In this document: positions 7,413 through 12,875 of the stretch, in pieces
Layout: every line of letters begins with the position of its first letter
Numbering within the stretch: the stretch's first letter is position 1
Assembly (NCBI RefSeq): GCF_000688655.1
Contig: NZ_JIBO01000008.1
Location: 66,188-79,062 of the forward strand
Length of the DNA: 12,875 nucleotides
Direction: 5' to 3'
Source: Lonsdalea quercina subsp. quercina
Lineage (GTDB): Bacteria > Pseudomonadota > Gammaproteobacteria > Enterobacterales > Enterobacteriaceae
The notes under the pieces: generated by a model
What the model saw: only the letters and a program-made list of their open reading frames with translations
Told to the model about the DNA's origin: nothing
Databases searched by the model: none
Program-made: the position numbers and the translations under genes

Positions 7413-8061
7413 TACTGGTCAACGTCTCCGCATTAAAAAGACCGTGCCGGATGGCAAGGTGGGTCAACTCCACGTCCCCGCTGATATTCAGCTTGCTGAA
7501 CATTCGATAGCGATAACTGTTCACCGTCTTAGGACTGAGGTTCAGTTTATCTGAAATCTCGACCACTTTCTGCCCCTTAGTGATCATCAGCATAATCTGT
7601 AATTCGCGATCGGAAAGGCATTCCAGGGGCGTTTTTGTTTGCGGAGCCAGCTGACTCAGCGCCATCTGCTGAGCGATGTCAGAGGCGATGTAACGTTTAC
7701 CGGCATGAACAGAGCGGATGGCGCAGATGACTTCCTGGGGCGTCGCGCCCTTGCTCAGATAGCCTGCCGCGCCAGCTTGCATCACCTTAGTGGGAAGAGG
7801 ACTCTCTGTATAAATGGTCAGCATAATGACTTTTATTTCAGGAGAAAATCGCACGATTTTGCGTGTTGCTTCCAGACCGCCGATACCCGGCATGTTCATG
7901 TCCATCAGGACAACGTCCACGCTATTGTTGCGACACCACTTGGCCGCATCCTCACCACACGCGGCCTCGCCTACCACCTTGAGGCCTTTGATGTCGTCAA
8001 GAATGCGCCGTATCCCTGCCCGCACCAATTCATGGTCATCAACAAGAAAAACGCTAATCAA
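7405..8061 (-). CDS. uvrY: Response regulator UvrY (GacA/ExpA)
   Basis: UvrY is the response regulator of the BarA/UvrY (GacS/GacA) system. In enterobacteria it activates CsrB-type small RNAs and in soft-rot species controls virulence enzyme production. The receiver domain begins [15 protein letters not shown] and has the phosphoryl-acceptor D54 in [10 protein letters not shown]. The C-terminal LuxR-type helix-turn-helix reads [16 protein letters not shown], then [18 protein letters not shown] chose the TTG at 8061 (218 residues): GGAG lies 9 bases upstream, it gives the N-terminus of known UvrY/GacA proteins, and it numbers the aspartate 54. A TTG five codons further upstream lies at the ribosome site itself. 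As I recall, E. coli uvrY also starts with TTG. The 3' end overlaps uvrC by 8 bases. The sequence is intact. Confidence 0.96.
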   Translation of the reverse strand: MISVFLVDDHELVRAGIRRILDDIKGLKVVGEAACGEDAAKWCRNNSVDVVLMDMNMPGIGGLEATRKIVRFSPEIKVIMLTIYTESPLPTKVMQAGAAGYLSKGATPQEVICAIRSVHAGKRYIASDIAQQMALSQLAPQTKTPLECLSDRELQIMLMITKGQKVVEISDKLNLSPKTVNSYRYRMFSKLNISGDVELTHLAIRHGLFNAETLTSSE

Positions 8062-8456
8062 AGAACAATTCTCCAAAAAGAGAGTAACACTTAAAATTGC
8101 TAATTCCCGTGGTGATACTCTATGGCTTAATTACGATGAATACACTTTTCCATCAAAAATGTATTTTTATTGACTCTGTGTAATAGATTTCATATTGGTT
8201 ATATGTTCTCGCGACGTCAACAGCAACCTGTTTGACTACGATACATCATGATTATGACAAAAACCGGATTTTTAAGGGAAAGGGGCTATAGCCACTTTAA
8301 AATAAAAAAACAATGCCAAATCAACATATTAAGAATAATCTTTCTACATATATATGTTACGACTCGGCTTATAGGTCGATTATAGCCTCACTTGTGCCTC
8401 AGGGCGACTATTTTCTACAGCATAAAATGCACCCTAAAAATACCAAAATAGTGCCA

Positions 8457-8498
8457 TAGAGATACATTTTTTTGGTATTAAAGCTTAGAGATACATTT
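8457..8498. repeat. 13-bp direct repeat upstream of yecF
   Basis: TAGAGATACATTT is repeated exactly at 8457-8469 and 8486-8498. The left copy lies inside the loop of the TACCAAAA/TTTTGGTA inverted pair. The copies are about 100 bp upstream of the yecF -10 element, so binding sites for a regulator are possible but unproven. Confidence 0.5.
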
Positions 8499-8588
8499 AT
8501 GAAAATATAACCACCGGCGAAATAGTCCCTCTAATTCCATATATAAAAACAGGCCATTCATTAACTGAAACCGTACTGAGATTACCTA

Positions 8589-8597
8589 TGTTATAAT
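8589..8597 (+). promoter_or_regulatory. Extended -10 promoter of yecF
   Basis: TGTTATAAT gives a consensus TATAAT (8592-8597) with an upstream TG dinucleotide in the extended -10 position. There is no good -35 at the right distance, which an extended -10 can tolerate. The start would be near 8604, leaving a leader of about 84 bases before yecF. Confidence 0.6.
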
Positions 8598-8687
8598 GCG
8601 GCCCAATTTTTTGGTATGTCCGTCATTTCAAGGTATTGACGACATAACAGATCAATCTTACTGGACTTATCTTTATAAGGAGTAAAT

Positions 8688-8912
8688 ATGAATAAGGCCG
8701 ATTTTTCGACAGAAACCTCTGTCGAAGCTCTCGCTCATGAGGTGACCTGTCTTAAAGCCGTACTAACGCTGTTGCTGAAATCCATCGGTCAGGCCGATGC
8801 CGGTAAAGTGATGGTGAGAATGGAAAAATATATTGAACAGTTGGAAGATCAAAATCAGTCTGCGGTTCTAAGTCATACGATGAAACAAATTAAAACGGTT
8901 TACCGCAGATAA
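8688..8912 (+). CDS. yecF: YecF family small protein (DUF2594)
   Basis: This is a 74-residue conserved enterobacterial protein of unknown function. The matching features are an N-terminal DFST, then EALAHEVTCLKAVLTLLLKSIGQADAGKVMVRMEKYIEQLED and a C-terminal MKQIKTVYRR, aligned with E. coli YecF along its length. It is helical with no signal peptide or membrane segment, so probably cytosolic. ATG 8688 follows AAGGAG at 5 bases. It is divergent from uvrY as in E. coli. There sdiA follows yecF; here no sdiA follows and a tRNA-Lys lies next. A function should not be assumed from this context. Confidence 0.9.
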   Translation: MNKADFSTETSVEALAHEVTCLKAVLTLLLKSIGQADAGKVMVRMEKYIEQLEDQNQSAVLSHTMKQIKTVYRR

Positions 8913-9189
8913 CCTTCTCCTGCCGGTCAGTATCTGCCGATCGGCAAGACATCCTTCGCTTTGGCTCGATTCGTACATAAAGAATCACGACGGTGCACTC
9001 TTACCCCAAGCATGCTGATGAAAGCGCTCATCCCCAAAAACAGTACAGAGACGATCGGTTTCCTTATTACACGCTTAACATTCCAAACACATATTAGAAA
9101 TAAAACACATTTTGTATATCAATAAAAATTGATAAATAGTGAGTAATTTTATTCTTTAGAGAAAGTAAGGGGGAAATATAATGAATTAC
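8913..9189. other. Intergenic stretch after yecF, no gene seen
   Basis: About 280 bases between yecF and the repeats at the tRNA-Lys end carry no supported gene. TGCCGATCGGCA (8935-8946) is a perfect 12-bp palindrome soon after the yecF stop, but it lacks a T run, so it is not a convincing intrinsic terminator. The second half is strongly AT-rich. No remnant of sdiA could be recognised. Confidence 0.45.
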
Positions 9190-9229
9190 GAGGTGTTGAT
9201 GGAGTGTTGGTGGAGTGTTGGTGGAGTGT

Positions 9230-9233
<4 letters not shown>
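9190..9233. repeat. 11-bp tandem repeat fused to the tRNA-Lys 3' end
   Basis: GGAGTGTTGGT is repeated exactly three times (9201-9211, 9212-9222, 9223-9233), preceded by a diverged copy GAGGTGTTGAT (9190-9200). On the tRNA strand each exact unit reads ACCAACACTCC, so every junction carries CCACCA, the same letters as the tRNA-Lys 3' terminus. The last unit overlaps the encoded CCA (9230-9232) and the discriminator base of the tRNA gene. Confidence 0.85.
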
Positions 9234-9305
<72 letters not shown>

Positions 9306-9317
9306 AACGGGGACGGA

Positions 9318-9345
9318 TTATTACCTCCCCATCGCTTTCTGTCAA
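9318..9345 (-). promoter_or_regulatory. Promoter of tRNA-Lys
   Basis: On the minus strand a perfect TTGACA (9345-9340), a 16-base spacer and TAATAA (9323-9318) precede the tRNA by 12 bases, with a C/G-rich start region. This is a strong stable-RNA type promoter, and the transcript would begin only a few bases before the mature tRNA. Confidence 0.65.
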
Positions 9346-9514
9346 ACAGTTCTTATTATTTTTTTACCCCAAAGACGAGAAGGAAATTGAATTGGTGATA
9401 AATCACAGAATGGCTGGTCTCTTCAACGCCAGATGCTTTATCTTTATATTGTTTGACCGCGCCTAAATCTTGATTGCTAATATTTTCGCCTTCCTGAGCA
9501 TTATTTCATCATGG

Positions 9515-9544
9515 TTCAATCACATCATTTTCTCTCCATATAAT
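9515..9544 (+). promoter_or_regulatory. Candidate promoter of cycA
   Basis: A perfect TATAAT (9539-9544) lies about 112 bases before the cycA ATG, with a poor -35 (TTCAAT, 9515-9520) at 18 bases. The rest of 9306-9655 contains the tRNA-Lys promoter and otherwise no gene. A 61-codon frame at 9470-9655 has no family resemblance and overlaps this promoter. In E. coli the cycA leader is a target of the GcvB small RNA; I did not identify the pairing segment here. Confidence 0.45.
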
Positions 9545-9655
9545 CATCGCCGTCACAGTGTGATATTATTGCCTGCTTTCAACATAAAAAGCCAAGAGCC
9601 ACTTAAGAGCTCAATAAAACACCACATCACGGACAAGAACAGGAAACATACTTGA

Positions 9656-11062
9656 ATGTCTGAACAATCCAAAACGGGTACCCAGACCGCCGAAGCGAAT
9701 CCGCATGGCGACCTGCGGAGAAACCTCAACAACCGACACATTCAGCTCATTGCTATCGGGGGGGCGATCGGTACCGGTCTTTTCATGGGATCGGGAAAAA
9801 CAATCAGCCTGGCCGGCCCTTCTATCATCTTCGTCTACATGATCATCGGCTTCATGTTGTTCTTCGTTATGAGGGCGATGGGTGAACTGTTACTCTCAAA
9901 CCTGAACTATAAATCCTTCAGCGACTTTGCCGCGGATTTATTGGGCCCCTGGGCCGGCTTCTTCACCGGTTGGACGTATTGGTTCTGCTGGGTCGTCACA
10001 GGGATCGCCGACGTTGTAGCCATCAGCTCCTACGCCCAGTTTTGGTTCCCCGGCCTATCACAGTGGATATCCTCCTTGCTGTGTGTTTTGCTCCTGTTAA
10101 CGCTGAACTTGGCGACGGTAAAACTCTTCGGCGAAATGGAGTTCTGGTTCGCCATGATTAAAATCATCGCCATCGCCGCCCTGATTATCATCGGCGCCGG
10201 ACTAGTCTTTATTCACTATCCGTCCCCCTCAGGAAATACCGCCTCCTTCACCAACTTATGGAGCCACGGCGGCATGTTTCCGCAGGGTATTACCGGCTTT
10301 TTTGCGGGTTTCCAGATTGCGGTGTTTGCCTTTGTCGGCATCGAGCTGGTGGGGACCACCGCCGCCGAGACCAAAAACCCTACGGTCGTTCTGCCGCGAG
10401 CTATCAACGCTATTCCCATCCGCATCATCATGTTTTATGTTTTCTCGCTGGTGATGATCATGTCGGTTACCTCCTGGGATCACATTGCGTCCGACCGCAG
10501 TCCGTTCGTTGAGATGTTTATTTTGGTCGGTCTGCCTGCAGCGGCCAGCGTCATCAACTTTGTCGTACTGACTTCCGCCGCATCCTCCGCCAACAGCGGC
10601 GTATTTTCCACCAGCCGCATGCTGTTCGGGCTAGCCAAACAAGGTGATGCTCCGCGACGTTTCAGTGTGTTATCAAAGCGCGCCGTCCCCTCTGCCGGAC
10701 TCCTTTTCTCCTGCACGTGCATGCTGTCCGGCGTCGTATTGATTTACCTTATCCCGAACGTGATGACGGTGTTCACGTTAGTCACCACCGTTTCGGCGAT
10801 TCTGTTTATGTTTATTTGGAGCATCATCCTCTGCTCATATCTTGCCTACCGTAAACAGCGACCACAGCTACATGAAGCGTCCCAATATAAAATGCCGCTG
10901 GGCAAATTGATGTGCTGGGTCTGCCTTGCTTTCTTCGCATTTGTTTTGGTATTGCTGACTCTTCAACCGGATACGCGTCAGGCGCTTATCGTTACCCCCG
11001 TATGGTTCCTGGTCCTGACCGTCGCTTACATCCTGATGCGTAAGAAAAAACAGCACGCCTGA
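9656..11062 (+). CDS. cycA: D-serine/D-alanine/glycine:proton symporter
   Basis: CycA is an inner-membrane amino-acid permease of the APC superfamily (amino acid transporter family) that imports glycine, D-alanine, D-serine, L-alanine and D-cycloserine with protons. The 468 residues have about 12 membrane helices. They match E. coli CycA almost continuously from RRNLNNRHIQLIAIGGAIGT, whose GAIGTGLF segment is the APC substrate-binding unwound helix 1, through GWTYWFCWVVTGIADVVA and VGIELVGTTAAETKNP, to YKMPLGKLMCWVC near the end. N- and C-termini are cytoplasmic and variable. ATG 9656 follows AGGAA at 10 bases. The gene ends at a strong hairpin terminator (11143-11177) shared with the convergent nac remnant. 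Here it lies beside tRNA-Lys and nac. The sequence is intact. Confidence 0.96.
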   Translation: MSEQSKTGTQTAEANPHGDLRRNLNNRHIQLIAIGGAIGTGLFMGSGKTISLAGPSIIFVYMIIGFMLFFVMRAMGELLLSNLNYKSFSDFAADLLGPWAGFFTGWTYWFCWVVTGIADVVAISSYAQFWFPGLSQWISSLLCVLLLLTLNLATVKLFGEMEFWFAMIKIIAIAALIIIGAGLVFIHYPSPSGNTASFTNLWSHGGMFPQGITGFFAGFQIAVFAFVGIELVGTTAAETKNPTVVLPRAINAIPIRIIMFYVFSLVMIMSVTSWDHIASDRSPFVEMFILVGLPAAASVINFVVLTSAASSANSGVFSTSRMLFGLAKQGDAPRRFSVLSKRAVPSAGLLFSCTCMLSGVVLIYLIPNVMTVFTLVTTVSAILFMFIWSIILCSYLAYRKQRPQLHEASQYKMPLGKLMCWVCLAFFAFVLVLLTLQPDTRQALIVTPVWFLVLTVAYILMRKKKQHA

Positions 11063-11142
11063 CCAACAACGGCCATGTAACCCGAACGCTTCATGGTCGA
11101 TTAGATATCTAAAAGGATTGTCATATCAGGTGGGCAAGACGA

Positions 11143-11177
11143 AAAACGGCCGGCAATGGATGATTGCTGGCCGTTTT
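11143..11177. terminator. Bidirectional terminator between cycA and nac
   Basis: AAAACGGCCGGCAAT (11143-11157) pairs with ATTGCTGGCCGTTTT (11163-11177) over 15 bp with one G-T wobble and a 5-base loop. A-rich and T-rich flanks suit termination in both directions. It ends cycA transcription on the plus strand and the nac fragment on the minus strand, only 6 bases from the nac stop. Confidence 0.85.
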
Positions 11178-11183
11178 CATTTT

Positions 11184-11459
11184 TCAGACGTTAACAGTTT
11201 GGCGCACTCCATTAACGGCCGTCTTAGCTTGTTCGCACTGGTGTAAAATGGCTTGCGCATGGGAATATAAAACTTTACCAGCATCAGTTGGGGTAACGCC
11301 ACGGCGACTGCGCACCAGCAATTGCTGTTCAAGCTCGCTCTCCAACGTGGCGACTTGTTGACTCAGCGCGGGTTGCGCAATGTGCAGCAACTCTGCTGCT
11401 TGCGTGAGGCTACCGATATCTACAATTTTCACAAAGTATTTGAGCCGTCTCAGATTCAT
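11184..11459 (-). CDS. nac: Truncated Nac, LysR-type DNA-binding domain only
   Basis: Nac is the LysR-type nitrogen assimilation control regulator, about 305 residues in E. coli and Klebsiella. Here only 91 residues remain. Residues 1-60 hold the winged helix-turn-helix (MNLRRLKYFVKIVDIGSLTQ, then AQPALSQQVATLESELEQQL) and closely match Nac. Residues 61-86 hold the dimerising linker helix (TDAGKVLYSHAQAILHQCEQ). The protein then ends VRQTVNV, where the effector and tetramerisation domain should start. The stop lies 6 bases from the shared terminator, so the remaining 210 or so codons are deleted and not merely out of frame. No frameshift occurs within the retained part. Start ATG 11459 has GGAGG at 5 bases. 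The sigma-54 promoter and NtrC-type sites upstream look functional. It may be a degrading gene or a minimal DNA-binding dimer. Confidence 0.85.
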   Translation of the reverse strand: MNLRRLKYFVKIVDIGSLTQAAELLHIAQPALSQQVATLESELEQQLLVRSRRGVTPTDAGKVLYSHAQAILHQCEQAKTAVNGVRQTVNV

Positions 11460-11477
11460 GCGTACCTCCAGAATGGT

Positions 11478-11493
11478 TACCTCACAAGAGGTA
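11478..11493. repeat. Palindrome at the nac transcription start
   Basis: TACCTC-ACAA-GAGGTA is a perfect 6-bp inverted repeat adjoining the -12 element of the nac promoter and covering the expected transcript start (about 11482). It could be an operator or a hairpin at the 5' end of the mRNA. It does not match the ATA-N9-TAT pattern known for Nac itself. Confidence 0.45.
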
Positions 11494-11508
11494 GCAAGAA
11501 CTACGCCA
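11494..11508 (-). promoter_or_regulatory. Sigma-54 promoter of nac
   Basis: On the minus strand TGGC (11508-11505), 7 bases and TTGC (11497-11494) match the sigma-54 -24/-12 consensus TGGCAC-N5-TTGC in the invariant GG and GC and in spacing. The transcript would start near 11482, about 23 bases before the nac ATG. Nac genes are known to be sigma-54 and NtrC dependent, which agrees. Confidence 0.8.
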
Positions 11509-11635
11509 AATCAAAAATTTTTGGTAAAAAAAAGTGTTATGGGACTTAACTGACTTAAAAATAAGTAAAAGCAATGGTCCAGGCGTGTGGCGTTTCCCTC
11601 TCCTGACTGGCATATTCGAACCCAGCCAACCGAAC

Positions 11636-11652
11636 TGCACCGTGATAGTGCA
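11636..11652. promoter_or_regulatory. NtrC-type enhancer site 1 for nac
   Basis: TGCACC-GTGAT-AGTGCA matches the NtrC consensus TGCACC-N5-GGTGCA at 11 of 12 defined bases. It lies about 160 bp upstream of the predicted nac start, a normal enhancer distance for a sigma-54 promoter. Confidence 0.75.
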
Positions 11653-11657
11653 TTCAC

Positions 11658-11674
11658 TGCCACGGTGAAGTGCA
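11658..11674. promoter_or_regulatory. NtrC-type enhancer site 2 for nac
   Basis: TGCCAC-GGTGA-AGTGCA is a weaker match (right half good, left half with two differences) whose centre is 22 bp, about two helical turns, from site 1. The tandem arrangement on one DNA face is typical of NtrC enhancers. Confidence 0.55.
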
Positions 11675-11784
11675 TTTCCTCTACTGCCGCCGTAGTATTC
11701 CTGATCAAATATGTCCACTAAATCCGAAAATTCAACGGGTTGGTTATAAGTTCATCAAACAAACATGGAGATACGTATCTTGCT

Positions 11785-11813
11785 TTGACAAGGCCCGCCG
11801 CTGCCGCTATTAT
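11785..11813 (+). promoter_or_regulatory. Promoter of tRNA-Asn
   Basis: A perfect TTGACA (11785-11790), a 17-base spacer and TATTAT (11808-11813) are followed by a GC-rich discriminator (CCTCCGC), placing the start about 11 bases before the tRNA. This is a strong promoter of the stringently controlled stable-RNA type. Confidence 0.8.
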
Positions 11814-11830
11814 CCTCCGCACTTACCGAT

Positions 11831-11906
11831 TCCTCTGTAGTTCAGTCGGTAGAACGGCGGACTGTTAATCCGTATGTCACTGGTTCGAGTCCAGTCAGAG
11901 GAGCCA
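11831..11906 (+). tRNA. tRNA-Asn (anticodon GTT)
   Basis: The 76-nt cloverleaf starts TCCTCTGTAGTTCAG, has anticodon loop CTGTTAA (GTT), T-loop GTTCGAG and an encoded GCCA end. It matches the E. coli asn tRNA genes as far as I recall. Asn tRNA 3' ends are well-known attachment sites for P4-like integrases such as that of the Yersinia high-pathogenicity island, and a broken integrase follows directly. No second copy of the 3' end appears before the window edge. Confidence 0.95.
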
Positions 11907-12069
11907 TTTTCCTGTTTTCATGCATCCCTGCGAATCCCTATTTGCACATTTGATTCAAGAGGTTAGCGTAAAAGCTCTTCCCGATGTATTTTCATTTCCC
12001 CCTCTGCATCGGGCAAGATAGGTGGTCTGATTTGGGGTCATTTCAGCTCGATGACGGAAAGCCCCCCAA

Positions 12070-12439
12070 ATGTCTCTTAACGACACAAAAAATCCGCAGC
12101 TTAAAACCATCCGCTAAACCCTTCAAAGTTTCCGATTCTCGCGGCCTGTCCCTTTTGGTCAATCCCCGCGGCTCACGTCTCTGGTATCTCAAATATCGTA
12201 TCAATAGAAAAGAATCCCGCCTCGGCTTGGGTTCCTATCCTGATGTCTCTCTGGCTGATGCTCGTCAACAGCGCGACGGTATTCGTAACTTGCTGGCGCA
12301 GAACCTCAATTCGGCGCAACAACGTACCGCTGAGCAGGCGGCGCGTCCACCGGTTAAGCATTTCAATGCCGTGGCGCTGGGCTGGCATAAAAGCAACAAG
12401 ACATGGTCATAAAACCAAATTTTATCGCGCCTGAGTCGA
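12070..12439 (+). pseudogene. Broken P4-type tyrosine integrase beside tRNA-Asn
   Basis: ATG 12070 starts MSLNDTK, then the protein continues one frame over as KIRSLKPSAKPFKVSDSRG and LLVNPRGSRLWYLKYRI, the arm-binding (DUF4102) domain of P4-family integrases. The frames are joined across a run of six As (12087-12092); five As would restore the reading frame. It continues as LGLGSYPDVSLADARQQRDG to HKSNKTWS and meets a TAA at 12410. The same frame after that stop reads NQILSRLSR, which resembles the continuing core-binding domain, so the homology extends a little further. Beyond about 12439 the rest, including all catalytic residues, is missing. Usual length is about 400 residues; about 120 are left. 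Its place 164 bp from tRNA-Asn, pointing away, marks a former island. It is non-functional. Confidence 0.8.
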
Positions 12440-12547
12440 GTCAATGGGCCATTGAGAGAAAGACGGTTAGAATGGCGTATTCACATTGTAAAAGTGCTGC
12501 TTCCCGAGTTTAAAGGTAGCAGCGTGACTCATGGAGTAGATGGACAG

Positions 12548-12875
12548 ATGGTAAATGAGGTCGTAAACAGCAGTAATTCTCTCTCAGTCTTTGATTTCGA
12601 CGGAACGCTCACCAAGCGTGACAGCTTTATTCCCTTTTTACGCTTTGCCTTTGGAAAACGTATTTTTGCAAAGCGCCTTGTCCGTCTTGTGATCCCCACG
12701 CTGAAATGCATAGGCCGCAGGATCACCCGTGATGAACTAAAAGAAGTTTTGATCCGCACCTTCCTGACTGGCATCGAAGCCCAGTGGGTTGAGCAGAAAG
12801 CCGTTGAGTTTTGTGATAAATACTGGGACCGTCTGATGCGCCCTTCAGGCCTGACTGCCGTGGCTGCGCAGGTCG
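12548..12875 (+). CDS. HAD-IB family phosphatase/hydrolase (5' part)
   Basis: The frame is open from ATG 12548 to the window edge (109 codons). It has the HAD nucleophile motif VFDFDGTLTKRDSF, where the first Asp is the phosphoryl acceptor and the second the general acid. This is followed by FLRFAFGKRIFAKRLVRLVIP and a helical cap region (ELKEVLIRTFLTG, then WVEQKAVEFCDKYWDRL) and LMRPSGLTAVAAQ, the usual course of HAD-IB (phosphoserine phosphatase-like) enzymes. Motifs II-IV lie beyond the window. GGAG lies 12 bases before the ATG, and no better start is seen, although the frame is open upstream back to the integrase stop. It follows the integrase scar by about 110 bases, so it may be residual island cargo or the first chromosomal gene. 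The substrate cannot be given. Confidence 0.75.
   Translation, partial: MVNEVVNSSNSLSVFDFDGTLTKRDSFIPFLRFAFGKRIFAKRLVRLVIPTLKCIGRRITRDELKEVLIRTFLTGIEAQWVEQKAVEFCDKYWDRLMRPSGLTAVAAQV

Larger units (their letters stand above)
8062..8687. other. AT-rich divergent intergenic region between uvrY and yecF
   Basis: These 626 bases lack a convincing gene. They must hold the uvrY promoter on the minus strand, which I could not place with confidence, and the yecF promoter (8589-8597). Visible structure: a 13-bp direct repeat TAGAGATACATTT at 8457-8469 and 8486-8498 (29 bp apart), an inverted pair TACCAAAA (8441-8448) and TTTTGGTA (8470-8477), and TTTTTTGGTAT occurring at 8468-8478 and again at 8607-8617 in the yecF leader. 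The AT content would suit H-NS or another silencer, but this is only inference. Confidence 0.5.

Noticed and set aside
8935..8946. TGCCGATCGGCA palindrome as the yecF terminator
   Set aside because: Perfect palindrome but without a loop or following T run; not a credible intrinsic terminator.
9470..9655. 61-codon frame in front of cycA
   Set aside because: No recognisable family or convincing ribosome site, and it covers the likely cycA promoter and leader.
11482..11718. 78-codon and 65-codon minus-strand frames upstream of nac
   Set aside because: They span the NtrC-type sites and the sigma-54 promoter and show no family resemblance; this is regulatory DNA.
12529..12774. 81-codon minus-strand frame at the right end
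   Set aside because: It is antisense to the HAD gene, whose plus-strand frame shows the conserved catalytic motif.

Overview
The window is chromosomal DNA from an enterobacterium, most likely a soft-rot or tree-pathogen relative (Pectobacteriaceae: Pectobacterium, Brenneria or Lonsdalea type). This rests on close protein similarity, judged from memory, of UvrY, UvrC, PgsA, YecF and CycA to enterobacterial forms, on the order pgsA-uvrC-uvrY-yecF, and on the tRNA-Gly sequence. The genus is not proven.

Layout. (1) Positions 1 to about 4749 are accessory DNA abutting the 3' end of a tRNA-Gly(GCC) gene. They hold the tail of an unknown gene with terminator-like hairpins and a compact cluster: a divergent MFS transporter, a TetR-family regulator, a Rieske non-haem iron oxygenase (split by a one-base homopolymer frameshift) and a class I SAM methyltransferase. 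Then come about 800 bp of decayed DNA that include the wrecked 5' part of a tyrosine integrase pointing away from the tRNA. (2) Positions 4750-9305 are core: tRNA-Gly with its promoter, pgsA, uvrC and uvrY on the minus strand, yecF on the plus strand, and a tRNA-Lys with the unusual anticodon CTT followed by an 11-bp tandem repeat. (3) Positions 9306-11459 hold cycA and, facing it across a bidirectional terminator, a shortened nac gene encoding only the DNA-binding domain and linker helix. Its sigma-54 promoter and two upstream NtrC-type sites look intact. (4) Positions 11785-12875 hold tRNA-Asn(GTT) with a consensus promoter, a second broken P4-type integrase beside it, and the start of a HAD-IB phosphatase gene running off the right edge.

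How the genes may work together. In the left cluster, one 18-bp palindrome lies in the -35/-10 spacer of both divergent promoters. The TetR protein therefore probably controls its own operon (regulator, oxygenase, methyltransferase) and the transporter from one operator. That is the arrangement expected for ligand-induced modification or export of one small molecule, whose identity is unknown. The Rieske protein has Glu rather than Asp at the bridging position, as in carnitine/choline/betaine-type oxygenases, so a quaternary-amine-like substrate is one hypothesis. The core part is the UvrY (GacA/ExpA) response regulator, translationally overlapped with the repair nuclease UvrC, then phospholipid synthesis (PgsA) and a stable-RNA promoter.

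The most notable points are the accessory Rieske/methyltransferase cluster on a tRNA-Gly island, the Nac protein reduced to a DNA-binding module under intact nitrogen control, and the tRNA-Lys whose CCA end merges into a tandem 11-mer array.
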